64,000 nucleotides of DNA, from contig JARHVA010001175.1 in the NCBI GenBank assembly GCA_037957365.1, forward strand, positions 614,501-678,500, written 5' to 3'. The notes beneath the pieces were generated by a model. The model searched no databases and was not told where the DNA came from. It saw only the letters and a program-made list of their open reading frames with translations. This DNA comes from Torreya grandis (taxonomy: Eukaryota > Streptophyta > Pinopsida > Cupressales > Taxaceae). A program made the position numbers and the translations under genes. Shown one piece after another: positions 24,214 to 36,327 of the stretch (positions are counted from its first letter, which is position 1; each line of letters starts with the position of its first letter).

Positions 24214-27200
24214 TGCCCCATTTGAAGCTCATCACATGTCATGTAGTTTCAACATGAAATGATGCTTCAGGAAAAGAACACACCAACACACAATTATAAG
24301 ATAAGTAAATTGTAGTAAAAATTGAATAAGATAAATGAAAGTAAATTATTGAAAAATACATACATTTACTTACCTTGAGTGTTGTAGAGTACAAATGAAG
24401 TGAGAGAAATGCATAGGTGTCCAATGCAAGATCATTGGGTGAACCTATAAAATAAGTGAAAATTTGAATTTTTTGAAAAATATACATGTAATATGTAGAA
24501 ACACTCTTTGAAACATCATGATTCCATAACATGTTTCAATTTGAAAAAAGAGATAGTAGAAACAAATTTATCAATGAAAAATAGAATCTAGATGAAATGA
24601 TTGGTAAATAAAGAATTTTAAATTGTAAATATAAATAAAAGTTAAAAATAACTCATTTGTAATTTTGTTATTGTGAGAAAATAGAGATTTGAATGACGTA
24701 GATGAACATGGAAAGTGACCATGGTGAGGAGATGAAAAATTTAGTGTGGAATATACCTAATTATATTAGCTAACACAACTCAAGTAATGCATTAATTTCA
24801 ATTTTTAGTGTTTTATATTGAAATTAAATTAGGTATAGGAAAAATATACATTACAAAAAAAATATGTAGCTAAAATTTTCCCTAATAAATTTTTATGTAG
24901 ATAAGGAATAAAGTGGGTTAATATGTAGGATAGGGTCATCTTAATAAATGCCTAAGGCATTTATGTTTAATTATTGAAAAGTCACTACGATTTTTTAATT
25001 GATTCAAGCCAATTGAATTAGTTGGAAAATGTGAGAGGTAATAAAGTGGTTTATTTCATAGTATAGGGCCAACTTAGTATTTTTTGGGGTGTTCAACTCT
25101 ATAGTAGAGGGCTCAATTCCAAAATTGATAGGGTAGACTTAGTGCATGATTTTAGATTAGTATACAATAGGGGCTTGATGTTGTTTGTTAAATGGGGCTG
25201 ACTCTATAGCAGAAAACTAACATAGTAGGAAAATATGGGAAAAGGGATGATTTAATATAAAAATGGCTAACTGTGTTTATATAAATGGGCCAATTGCATA
25301 ACACATGGATGACATAGTTGGTAAAGAGGGGTGACAGGATTGATTTAGTATAGAAAGGGCTGACTATGTAGGAAAAAGGTGGAAAACAAAAATATATATG
25401 AAAAGGTTGATGAATTAGTCAATTTTTTAATAATTTAATAATTTTAAAATTGTATATTTATCATTTTTATATTAATATATAATAAATTATATGGTTTTTG
25501 AAATTTTATAGAGATGATAAAATTTTTGGCACTTAGTGGATGCATATTGGTTACCATATTTACTATAGACATAATAGATGATGACTGAGCATGGCTAGCC
25601 TCCCTAAGATTTGGAGGAATCATGTAGATGTGGAGAGTCCCTCTTAGTTTTGATCCAATATTCATGTTCCTAGGAGCATGGGAGTGATTGACCAACACTT
25701 TTTGATGGGATGTGGATGGGGATACCATAGAGTTGGGCATCTATGGGTAGTGTGGCTTGGCCACTGGATAGACATTATGGAGCACAACATAGACCTATAG
25801 ACATTTAATTTTTACTTGTATTATGTTATATCAAAATCATGTTATGTATTTATATGTATATTTATTGATCTATAAGTTGTATTGATGTCATTGATAGATG
25901 TATGAATGTATTTCCTTTTTGGCACATGTATTTTGTTTTTGTTATATATGTTATGGGAAATATAAGATGTAATTTTTATTATCTAACATGATGTGATATG
26001 CATGCATGGTTAAAAATAAAAGTATGTAATTTGTAAAAAAACATATAAATAATAATAAATGCCATACACACTATATCACAACGAGAAATGTGTAAAAACA
26101 AAAGATGAATAAATATAGTAAACTAAAATGGTAAAGTAAAAGTAACAAGTGTTTAGAACCATGTAAGCAAACTACACCAAATTAATAAAACATAAGTCAT
26201 ACTTAATTAATATGGGAATTACATTTTTTTTTTAATATAGCGAGAAACATGTTCTAACAAATGGTATGAAAAACAAATATATAATAAAGTTAATCAATCA
26301 TATTAAATCAAACTATGAAGTATTTAAAGAAAAAAATTTACATATAAATCAATATGGGAAGTATGATAATCTTAATAAAATGTTTTTAAAAATACATGCA
26401 ATCATAAAATAAGAAGATAAAGTGAAATGTTTATGAAGTAAGCATAAATCATACTAAATCAAGATGGGAAGTATGTAAATGATGTGTAAATCATAATGTA
26501 AAATAAATTATCTCAAATTTGAACATGTAATATTGATAGGATATTATTTTTATGTGGTCATAGTATGAAACTTCATGAGAATATTGTGTAAGGAATATTT
26601 GGTCCTATCCAAGGTCTTTTATTGCAACTCATAAAGGGAACACCCATGAGGTGAATACAAATGTTGGAACATAAGTGAGATTTAATGAATTAATTTAGGA
26701 GGAATGTTTGGTAATATTTAATGTATTATACTATAAATCACAAGGAGAATGCCAAATAGGTGAATGGTATTAAGGGAAAAAATAAGGAAATATTTTTTTA
26801 AGAATGCTTGGTCCTATCCAAGGTCTTATACTACAACTCACAATGGCAAATCTTAGGGGTATGATTAGTTATAAAAATATTATTTTTCAAGGGGAAATAT
26901 TGGGATTTTTTTGATGAAATATGGAGTTTAAAAATTATTATATGTCCATTTATAATAAAACCTTAGTAAACATGAGGCAAACTAGGTAAGAAGGAAAGCA
27001 CTAAGATTCTAGTGACTATGAAAATATAGAGGATACATGCCCAAAATAAGAACAAAGTTGTATATGAAAATATGTGGAATACTAAGATAGACTCATGAAG
27101 GTTATATAAACAAATTAAAATAGACCTATCTTCCCACAACATGTTCCCTGTTCCTCAGGGCCTCATATAGAGTCGTCAGTCTACTATGAAGATTGGGTAC

Positions 27201-28150
27201 TTATGTGAGAAAGTGGGGATCACTATAGATTTTTTAATTCTCCTATCCCAATATACTATCCCACCACAAAAGATGGATCTTTTACCCATCATGAGGCCAA
27301 ATATGGAGTTTCATATTATATTAGGAATATGAGATGTGTTAAAAATAGTAAATCTTGTCTTTTCATGTGATTAGAATTTTGTATTTTATATTTTAATTTT
27401 TGATTAGTGCCTTTTGTTTAAATGATTTGAATTTTAACTTTTTTTTTTATGTATTTCATGATTCCTCCTCCATATATATTTGTAATAACCAATCATGATT
27501 GATACAAGTGATACACATGAATGAGCTTTAGAGTTTGGTTATAAGAGACAAATTAACTAGAGATATGACTAACTAAAAAACTTAGGCATACGTATGAATC
27601 TATATGTAATCCCAAGTTTCAATTATATGTATTATTAGTATGTGAAAAATAAAAAATGGAAAAAGGGAGATAAAATAGAACAATGTATATAAATAATACA
27701 ATTAGAAGTCATGTTTGATAATTGAGCAATGGTGAAGTTAAAATACTAAGGGGAATGAGGGTTTTATAACAATGTCACATTAATAGTTCTATTTATTTGA
27801 AGTGAAAGTAGAAAATAATCATCAAAGAGAAGATAAAGGAATTCATATGAAATAATTAAAACCCTAAACATAAGTTTAAAGACATGAAAAATAATAATAA
27901 GCCATAAGAGAACTATAAAGAAAATTAAACCATATAAAACACACAAAACATAATATAATGGTTCATGAAAAATAGAAGTGAAATCATGTTTGAAAATAGT
28001 CAAAAATATAAGATATATAAATGAATCACAAATCTGATCCAAAAATGTAATATAATGATAAATAATGTCATAAAACACCATGTTGTGTTTACAAATATTG
28101 ATAGATTTGACCAAAAATGTCATCCATAGCATCTGACACATCCCTATGTA
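24214..28150 (-). other. Element D, 3' region without recognisable genes
   Basis: About 3.9 kb between the post-protease region and the 3' LTR. It holds small minus-strand frames (24239-24532, 25444-25740, 27764-28141) with no family signature. The last is strongly hydrophobic (many Leu, Ile, Phe, Tyr) and looks like chance in A+T-rich DNA. In a complete gypsy element the polymerase would stand before this point. A local tandem repeat is listed separately. Confidence 0.5.
26590..26875. repeat. Local tandem repeat, about 105 bp, three units
   Basis: Three successive blocks begin GGAATATTTGGTCCTATCC (about 26592), GGAATGTTTGGTAATATTT (about 26700) and AGAATGCTTGGTCCTATCC (about 26801). Each continues with a TATACTACAACTCACAA variant and an AGGTGAAT or AGGGGTAT word. 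Units one and three are closer to each other than to the middle one. Confidence 0.75.
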
Positions 28151-29440
28151 GTCAAAATTTGATGTTAGTCAAAATCTTATCAATATTTACATAAAGTCAT
28201 GAAAATACTTCCTTATGTATCATATCTATAGAAAAATTAGGTGTCATAGAAGAAGAGTGATGCTCATGTGGTATATGTTAGGTAAGATACATAATGAGAG
28301 AAATAGTTATATTAATATGAATGGCATATATATATCTATGTGTAGGTGCATTTAGTGGAGAATGATTATCCTTCATTCATAGCTGACATATAGTAGGAGG
28401 AATGACCAATGCTAGTGTAGACTATGGGAAATATCAGAGATATTTCTAAAGCACTCAAAACATATCATTTGGTGGGTCGTGCATTAAAGTCAAATATAAT
28501 ATACTTCCCCATACTTAGAAATATGCTCTATAAGTAGCTTAAGAGGTGGGATAGTTTTATCTTTATGTTGTGTTATGATTGGATGTAGTGTATCAATGTA
28601 AAACCTAAGCTATCATAAAGTGAGGAGTGGAATGGTTTTGGGTACCATGAAAGAAAAAATAAATCTATTAGTAGATAATAGAGGTATTTTAGTTAAAGTG
28701 GGAGAGGAAGAAGCATGTTGTTGTAGATGTAGATGAAAATCATTATTCCAATGACTAAAAAGTCTATGAATATCTCAATAAGGATCATATGTCTCATGAC
28801 CATCACCAAGGAAGGAAGAAGCTAGAGTAGAATCTAGACAAGGCTCATCCATATGTATGGATGGTTGTGTAGTGGATTGAAGTAGAGTGAATAACATCTG
28901 AGGAGGAATGAAATTAGAAGGGTCATGATATATATCAAAAAGGTAAGGTCCTATCATGGCATGGTCTATAAGCATACTCTTTATAGTTTCAATAATTACT
29001 GGAGGTGTAGAAAGTGTGTGCTCCATCTTTGAATTATGAATAGTAGAGGAAAAATAATATCAGGTACTATAAGAGAAGGAATGTTAGAAAAATAACTAAT
29101 AGAATATAATAAGAAAGAATGATATATAAGAACCTTGACATTTTTATCATGAAATGATCCAACTAAAAATGGGCCATATAAATAATAAATATCATCATAA
29201 TAAATTTTATTTAAGTGAATAATACATGCATCAGTTATTTTATTGATCAAGGAAGCATGATGAATGGAATGTTTAGTTTTGGTTAGATTAACAAGTATTT
29301 CATCAAAATGTTATTGATAGGATTGAGGTTTACAAGAGGGAGGTAGTTGAGTAAAATATGTTAGGGGAAAGATCAAAAGTTTTGATTTTTAATCTTATCT
29401 CATCTATTTCATCATCTTATGAGTCTAAGAGGTTAGGTGG
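28150..29440 (-). pseudogene. Coding-like region after protease in element D, function unknown
   Basis: Minus-strand frames at 29250-28996 and 29026-28775 overlap by 31 bases. The second contains MEHTLSTPPVIIETIKSMLI and, at its end, ASSFLGDGHETYDPY. Reading on past its end gives a further segment with QQHASSSPTLTKIPLL. The position is where an extended Gag-Pol linker would lie in plant gypsy elements. I do not recognise the family, and stops occur about every 40 to 80 codons. It may be a remnant of the polyprotein after protease. Confidence 0.35.
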
Positions 29441-30130
29441 AATATTTTTAATTAATTTTGGATGACCATTATAACCTATACTATAGTTGATGGGATAATT
29501 AAAGTGTTGGGATTTTTGAAATAGAATTCTAGGAAAGGGTTCAAGGGTAAGTATTTTAAAAACACTTAATTCTTGGAATCATTAAAAATTGCAAGGATTT
29601 GTGTCCCCTTGAATCTTGTATATAACACCATTATAAGGGAATTTAACACATTGACATGCAAATGAAGTAACTTCTCTTATGTGATGTGTCTAGGATAAAT
29701 TGAGTAAGATATTATAGGAAATTGTAAAGTTAAATGTCATGAATTTCACATGAATAGTGACCATAGGAATGATAATAAGAAGATAAAAACAACCTAAAAG
29801 ATGTATTTATCATATCCTTTGCATGTACTACAAGTGGTGATTTAAGGTTACATTCATAGTATCCAAGTGTTTTGATAAAATCAAGGGAAGAAACACAAGT
29901 TATTAATCCTTCATCAATTACATCACATTTAAATTAGATATCACCTATTTATATGATAATGAATAAAGGGGGATTATCCACATGAATCAATATCTCATTG
30001 GAAATCATCAAAGAGATAAGAAATTTGAGTGAAAGAGAGGTGTACCCTATTTCATCAACATGAATGGACATTTATTCACACTATTAGATAATGTTATCTT
30101 TAGATCTGGATAAGTAGCTTCTTACCCTAT
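29440..30130 (-). pseudogene. Decayed aspartic protease of element D
   Basis: On the minus strand near 29930-29840 the reading is CDVIDEGLITCVSSLDFIKT followed by LGYYECNLKSPLVV. This fits a plant gypsy protease subgroup whose catalytic motif is V-x-D-E-G-A-S-x-C-x-M-S. The Asp, Glu and Gly remain, while the following Ala-Ser are changed. Further on, YNFL...QFILDTSHKRSYFICMSMC and PL.WCYIQDSRG lie at about 29720-29590, in place of the family's YNLLLGRSWxYAM segment and the strand after it. Stops and a frame change break it. Confidence 0.7.
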
Positions 30131-30850
30131 AGGTGGAGCATGAGGGATGTTCATTTTGAATAATAATTATGTTAGTCAATTATGATGGAGGGAAGAAGTT
30201 CTAATAAATCCTAATAAAGGAATTTGGGATGGAATATGGGAAAGTTCCAAGATAAGATCTCATTCATCATAACCCATGAGAGGATTATTAGATAAGTTGC
30301 ATAATGTTGTAATAAATTTCTTGAAGGGGGGTTGGATGTGTATTGAAAATTAGGTTGATAAGGTATTTTTGGTTTAGGTTGGTTTAAATTAGGTTGATTA
30401 ATATTTGGTGATTTGGTTGTTTGTTTAAGTATTTCATGTGGGTAAGTAGACTAATATTATTTAAAGTTTGAGGGATGGTTACTTGAGGTATGGGATTTAG
30501 GGAAAGAGTAGAATTTATATCAATTGTATGATATGTATGGTAAATTTATGTTTGTTTAGGTGATGTTTTGTATTTTTTTTTGGTTCCACATGCCCCAATT
30601 CTATGAGATGGGATGAGGAAGTATTTTAAATAATGAAAAATGTTGAAGATGTGTGATGGGTAGGGGTTGATATTAATTCAATATAAACAATGACTCTCCT
30701 CAAATTAGTCACGTTAACCACATTATCATCATCAATGTTAAGATATATATTACTTTCAATGTTATTGGTAGTAGGGGTAGGTTGATCAATGTTGTCTTGA
30801 TGATCAAGAAGTGGATCCTTAAAGATATCTAAGTGAGCATTGGATTGGTT
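30131..30850 (-). other. Element D, linker between gag and protease
   Basis: About 700 bases, minus-strand reading rich in Asn, Gln, Thr and Pro with many stops, consistent with a low-complexity Gag tail. No zinc knuckle could be found. The sequence on the + strand shows G/T-rich words such as GGTTTAGGTTGGTTTAAATT (30361-30400). Confidence 0.4.
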
Positions 30851-32450
30851 TAAATCTTGAAGTTTAGTTTGATTTTCATGAAATTTAAGTGTTATGTTCT
30901 AATATTGTTGATATTTATGTATTATGGATGTGTGGTCAAATTTGGGTCTAAGGAGAAAGTCCATAGCAAGATTTCTCAATTAGCGATAAGTTTCATGAGA
31001 ATTTCCCCAACTTTCATGGAACTAGAAAATTTTATTTAGATCATACCATGTTTTCATAGGATGTGTAGGGTCAATATCTCATGGTAAAGGTCATAGAAGA
31101 TGTTTTGTATTTAACTTTAATGAAATATGTGTATGTACATTACTATGATTGCCATGAGAAAATATGGGATTATGATGATAATTTTTATTAGGTGGAGGAA
31201 CATGCTCCATGATATTGTTTAGATCAACATCTTAGATTTTGTGTATGGTGTCATAAGTATTTGTAAAAACATCATTGGTTGTATGATTTTTTTTATATTT
31301 GACAATCATGCTAGTTATTTTTGTAGGTTGGTGAGGATCAAATTGACATATAAGAAAATCTTGACATTTAGCTTGGTCAAGAGTCTCTTTTAATGTTTTT
31401 GGAGAAGGATTCTTAACATGGTATTATAATTTAGGATGAATAGAATTAGTAAATAGGTAGAAGAGTTTCTTAGCCACCATATTATGCTTAGGTTTATTAG
31501 ACAAAGGTTTCCATCATTTGATGAAACCTTGTGTCATTTTGATTTCTAATTATTTATAGTTGATGAATTGAGCTAAATTATTTATAGGAAGATCACTAGT
31601 TTTTAATTCTTGAACTAATGAATTGACCAAGTCTTCTAAGATAGTAATGGAGTGGGTTTTAAGTTTATTATACCAATCTAAGGCATATCTTGAAATATTT
31701 TTATCTAGGAGTTTAGTGGTAGTGAAATTATTAAGTTTAACCCAATCTTTATAAAGGTTTTCAAAAAAAAATTAAATTCAAGGTAGGATCCATAGATCAA
31801 TTATATGTGATAGTGGGAGTGATACCTCCTATGTCAATGTTGAAAATTTGAGATATAATAGGTTAATTTTTTAAGTGTTTGATGTTTTTGTTGATAAGTG
31901 GGGGTTATGGTATGAGATTACCATGTGAATACCTAAAGTGGGGAGGAAGAGTGGAATAAGGGGGTACATTAGGATTGCGCACTCTCTATTGATCATATTG
32001 TGGTTAGTTTTAGATATGTAATAGGTGATTTTTTATTTACATCTTTTTATTTGAATTATTCATTCAAATTATATGCATTTGGTTAAGATTTTTTAATAAT
32101 AATTGTTTAATTTGAGCACTATTTTTTCTATTAGAAGTAGCATTTGATGAATTAATATTGTGTGATGTATTAAGATCTTGATATTCACTATGAGTGTGAG
32201 ATTATGTGGTATCATGTGCTATACTAGTGTCATGAGAAACACTAGTAACATGAGATGAATGAGTATCATGAGATGAACTAGTAGCATAAGAAGTATTAGT
32301 AGCATGAGATGCACTAGTAGCATAAGAAACATTCGTAGCATGAGACGTACTAGTAACTTAATAAAAATGAGTAACATGAGTTTCACTAGTATCATGGTTA
32401 TGCATGTGGGTATTTTGAATATCCCCACTAAAGGTTGAACCTACCATATT
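30850..32450 (-). pseudogene. Decayed gag of element D
   Basis: One reading frame can be followed on the minus strand from about 32445 to 31300 with stops mostly TAA, TAG or TGA at CAA, CAG or CGA-like sites. In order it shows a Ser/His/Thr hexapeptide repeat (32400-32213), a Pro-rich stretch with RNPNVPPYSTLPPHFRYSHG (about 31985-31925), then the core: LDWYNKLKTHSITILEDLVN, SLVQELKTSD and NLAQFINYK (about 31680-31560). KHNMVAKKLFYLFTNSIHP (about 31490-31430) completes the usual W-x-x-L ... F-x-x-Q-x ... M-V-x-x-F order of a Retrotrans_gag domain. The region to 30850 continues with His/Asn-rich reading and no zinc knuckle. It overlaps the unrelated-frame 150-codon frame only at its start. Confidence 0.75.
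32213..32400 (-). repeat. 18-bp tandem repeat coding a hexapeptide inside gag of D
   Basis: In the gag frame the sequence reads as consecutive six-residue units: SHATNV, SYATSA, SHATNT, SYATSS, SHDTHS, SHVTSV, SHDTSI. The first unit is preceded by diverged copies (HDTSETHVT). The consensus is S-[H/Y]-[A/D/V]-T-[N/S/H]-x. On the + strand the unit is AGTAGCATGAGATGCACT with variants. The repeat stays in frame over about 60 codons with a single stop, in an element where most other codon stretches are more broken. A 69-codon frame of Leu, Met and Ile on the same strand (32219-32428) is the out-of-frame shadow of this repeat. Confidence 0.8.
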
Positions 32451-32880
32451 TGTGGAAATACTTGGCATTGAGGTAAAAGAAGGCATAGAGGATCATGCCA
32501 TAGTATGGTAAGGACACATGATAGAGGGGAAAGGTGTAGACAAAAAAATGGCTTGCCCCAAATCTTGTGTAAAATCTAGGTGAAGTTGAATGGGTTTCTA
32601 TAAAATGAGGTCCCATCATGATGTTAAAAATGACTGTAAGATCCTTACCTCTATGTTGAGGATTTTTGTTGATGAAAAGGATCATTTTGTTCATGTAATC
32701 AAGATCACATTCATCTTGCATGAACAAAGAGTTAAGTGTCATGGAATAGTAATGAGGAGTTTTATAGTTGGTAGTAAGGGTGGTAACATAGACATTGCTT
32801 TGATCCATGTTAGGTTCCATAAAGAATATTTTAGGAAGCCTATTGGGATTAGTGAAATTCATCATGTTAGTTTGATTCAA
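32428..32880 (-). CDS. Longest open frame of the window, 150 codons, doubtful
   Basis: An uninterrupted minus-strand frame starting MNQTNMMNFTNPNRL and ending near the start of gag in element D. It has Asn/Met/Tyr/Phe-rich composition and no domain I recognise; a segment rich in Tyr, Phe and His lies at the C-terminus. The first 40 or so codons are repeated in the second copy of the 507-bp duplication (minus frame at 33515-33222). It could be a leader peptide frame or the N-terminal part of Gag in a shifted frame. It may also be chance, because this segment has few stops in two frames. Confidence 0.25.
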   Translation of the reverse strand: MNQTNMMNFTNPNRLPKIFFMEPNMDQSNVYVTTLTTNYKTPHYYSMTLNSLFMQDECDLDYMNKMILFINKNPQHRGKDLTVIFNIMMGPHFIETHSTSPRFYTRFGASHFFVYTFPLYHVSLPYYGMILYAFFYLNAKYFHKYGRFNL

Positions 32881-33767
32881 GTTTGAATTATCTTAAAAAA
32901 AAAATCCATAAGGGAAAGAAGATAAACACTTGTTATAAATGATGATAAATTGGTAGGATACTTGGTCAAACCAGTTGACACTATTATGTAAGACAATAAG
33001 CAAGACAAAATGCAATATATATAATCAAATAGGTCGATTGTGTTTTGTGGATGGTTAAATTAAGAAAGTATGTGAGACTCAAAATTAGATTGGTTGAATG
33101 TTTCTTGAAATTAAATATAATATGAAGCCTCTAAGAAAAAATTTTGAACAAAATGAATGTGTCCTGTAAAAGGTAAAAAGGCCATCCTATGAGAGACTAG
33201 ATTGAATAGGACAACTGTATACTATATAAGGGTAAAAAAACTATCCTTTGAGAGATTAGGAGGAGTTCTATAGTTGGTAGTAAGGGTGGTAACATAGACA
33301 TTACTTTGATCCATGTTAGGTGCCATAAAGCATATTTTAGGAAGCCTATTGGGATTAGTGAAATTCATCATGTTAGTTTGATTCAAGTCTAAATGATCTT
33401 TAAAAAAATAATCCATAAGGGAAAGAAGATAAACACTTGTTATAAATGATGATAAATTGGTATGATACTTGGTCAAACCAGTTGACACTATTATGTAAGA
33501 CAATAAGGAAGACAAAATGCAAGATATATAATCAAATAGGTCGATTGTATTTTGTGGATGGTTAAATTAAGAAAGTATGTGAGACTCAAAATTAGATTGG
33601 TTGAATGTTTCTTGAAATTAAATATAATATGAAGCCTCTAATAAACAAGTTTGAACAAAATGAATGTGTCCTGTAAAAGGTAAAAAGGCCATCCTATGAG
33701 AGACTAGATTGAATAGGACAACTGTATACTATATAAGGGTAAAAAAACTAGCATTCGAGAGATTAGG
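32755..33767 (-). repeat. Tandem duplication of 507 bp, nearly identical copies
   Basis: Copy one (32755-33260) and copy two (33261-33767) are adjacent and both end in AGAGATTAGG. I count roughly 20 differences over about 507 bases. Shared words include GGTAGTAAGGGTGGTAACAT, ATTGGGATTAGTGAAATTCA, TCGATTGT and GAATGTGTCCTGTAAAAGG. The two copies are far more alike than the two LTRs of the same element, so the duplication is younger than the insertion of D. Confidence 0.93.
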
Positions 33768-35154
33768 TCACATATAATGATTGAATAATGTAGAAATAAA
33801 ACTATAAAAGACATAATAAAATTGGTTGACTATATTTTAAGGTTAAAGACATGTTTTGATAGTTATGAATCTAGATAATCTAGTGTTAATTAGTAGAAAA
33901 TTTGAAATAAACACACAAGTAACTTGGTTGGCCTAGTCTATGTGGTTGGAACACACAACACAAACTATGTACCAATGCTAGATAATATTTTTTTGCAATA
34001 CAACATATAATTGAAAAAGAGCAAACAAAAAAGATGAAAATTAGAAATGTTAATCTATGCGGTCATTCCTAAATTTTTTAAATTATAACTTTAAAAATAA
34101 TTATGATAAGATATTTGGATTTAAAAGAGAACTAGAAAGAGTTAAGCTAAATATGGTTTTAGGTTGTTAAGGATGAAAGGGATATATATTTGTGATGGTA
34201 TTGTCTTGGTATTGGGTCTTACCCCCTCACTTCACAATCTTGAAATGATAAGAATGATAGGTGATTTGCCAATATATACCATCATCCACGTATTTATACT
34301 TGTCTAATAAACTAAGTTGGATTCCTCTTGGCAATGAAATCTAGGTAGGTAGATCCTGGTTAGAAGTTTTTAATTATTTTTTCAATTTTTTTATTTGAAA
34401 GTGTGTGAATAAAATAAAAATCAAAGTGACAAAATTTATACATTGAACTTTTCTATTTAGATTGTGTGTTACTTTAAAAAGGCAAACATCAAAATGAAAG
34501 CTAAATTAATTACTAAAAATGTGAGTTAATTCCTTTTACTTGAAGAGTACTGAGTCACTTGAGTTGATTGAGTATGAAAATAATATAGAACATAATCAAA
34601 TTGATTGATTCTATCTATTGAAGAAAAGGCCAAATAAATATAGTCAAATAAGTTGACTAAGTCTCATGGGAAAGAAGAAACTACAAACTAAGTCAATATA
34701 GTAAACTTAGTTTAATTTAGGGATACAATTTTATAGAACTAAAAACTATGAAAAATATGACTAAAATGAAGAAAATTAATGACTAATTTGGTAAGAATAG
34801 ACCTGGTGTTTTAATAATGTTGAATTTTTGTTTTTATATTCTATCATCCAGATAAAGTTTTTTAACCTAATAATAGAGATAACTAAGTTGACTAAGTCTA
34901 AAAACCTTTATGAGGAAAGATAAAACTAAGTTAATCATATCAATCCAACTGCCTATATTTGAAGATGAATTGCACAAAGCCAAACAGAGTTGATTGGATT
35001 GACTATGTGTTAAAATCTATGCACAAAATATTAGATTGAGTTTATAGAGTCGATCTAGTGATATAAAAATAAAATAAATAAAAAATGAAAATAAATAAAA
35101 TCATGAAAGAAAACCTAAAAGGGTTATTTCACATTTGTTTCACTATAATTTATA
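33768..35154 (-). other. Element D, long leader without genes
   Basis: About 1.4 kb between the duplication and the 5' LTR. No coding motif on either strand. The word GTTGACTAAGTC and its variants (TAAGTTGACTAAGT, TTGGTTGGCCTAGTC, GAGTTGATTGAGT) recur at about 33920, 34310, 34560, 34650, 34880 and 34990. A primer-binding site should lie near 35150, but I could not identify one. Confidence 0.45.
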
Positions 35155-36327
35155 TAAGCAAAACTAAAGTTAATCTATATATCAATCCTAGCTCAGAGAA
35201 GTTATATAAAAGTAGCCATTCTACTTGTTGGTATATTTAGAAAACTAGGATAATGACCAATAAGGATCTTCTAGATCTATCTAAAGTGTCTCTTAACATA
35301 AAATATCACTAGAGAGGGTTCCAAATCCTATAGTCAAGAAATGCTACATAATAACCCTATCTAGGTTATATGATTTGTAATAAAGTAAAGTAAATCTAAT
35401 CTAGCGCTCACAAAATTTTATGGCAAAAATGGTGATTAATAAACATAAAAAATAAAATTGCAAATAATAAATCTACTCAAGTCAATGTAGAGATAATACT
35501 AAGCATGGAGAGATAAATACATTCATAATATATTACATTCAAATCTGTCTACTAAAAAAAGAGGAGTATAAGATAGGAATACTTACCTTGAAGATGAACC
35601 TATGAAGTTTTAATCTCTCCCTTAGACAATGGAGATTTGCAAGAGTTTGTTTTGGTTCATAAGGATAAAAAAGATAGGTCATATCTAGGCTACAAGACTT
35701 CTCATATGCATCCAAAATACTTTTCCTACAAGACAATATTTTTATCCCAAGGAAATATGAAACCCTAAGTAATGACTCCTTAAGTAGAATATTGAATAAG
35801 AAGACAAAGAAGATAAATTGAATGATTTATCTATTAGAAATGAGGTGAAGGATGTGTATAAATAGTTGGATCTAACCTTAAACCCTTTCATATTTTTATC
35901 TGACATAGTCATCCTAGTTGACTTAGTTAGTTAGGAAATAGAATAGTTAGGTACCATACTAAATTAGCTAGGCTAACTTAGTCTTGTATTGTGTTTAATT
36001 CATAGAATAGGGTCAAATTATTTGACTATGTTTGGAGGATGGTAGAAATAGGTTGGGTTTAGGTAGGGGCTAGTTGAGGTGTTGAATTGCTTGGAAGAGC
36101 ATGTAAGGGAGGTGTCAAATCTTAGGTAAACATATAAGAGGAACTTATGTTGGTTTTAAGTGGTGGTATAGGGAACAATAATATTGTAAATCACCAATGG
36201 TCTACCCACCCCTTTCTCAGTACACCTTTAAGGTGTGCACTTAGATATATTAAGACTCGATGGGTTACTATAAGAAATAAATCATCATTAATTGATAAAG
36301 TTTAAAAATATTATGTGTATATAATAA
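35155..36327 (-). repeat. Element D, 5' LTR
   Basis: Direct copy of 23085-24213 with scattered substitutions and small indels (see that entry for shared words). It carries an extra stretch of about 35 bases near 35730-35765 (CAATATTTTTATCCCAAGG). On the minus strand it starts near 36327 with TTATTATATACAC. The minus frame 35539-35736 is LTR sequence. Confidence 0.8.

Larger units (their letters stand above)
23085..36327 (-). mobile_element. Element D, 13.2-kb gypsy element with gag and protease only
   Basis: Two direct repeats of about 1.15 kb (23085-24213 and 35155-36327) flank about 10.9 kb. Minus-strand gag (about 32450-30850) and protease (about 30130-29440) show that the element is reversed relative to its host B. 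No reverse transcriptase, RNase H or integrase block could be found between the protease and the 3' LTR. Left LTR borders are approximate to about 10 bases, and I could not settle a target duplication. Confidence 0.75.

Noticed and set aside
27800..27835. The minus-strand word FDDY as a reverse transcriptase catalytic box of element D
   Set aside because: None of the neighbouring reverse transcriptase blocks is present on either side.
27764..28141. A 125-codon hydrophobic minus-strand frame as a membrane protein
   Set aside because: Composition follows local A+T bias, there is no domain, and it lies in the decayed 3' part of element D.
32219..32428. A Leu/Met-rich 69-codon repeat protein
   Set aside because: It is the out-of-frame shadow of the hexapeptide repeat read in the gag frame.
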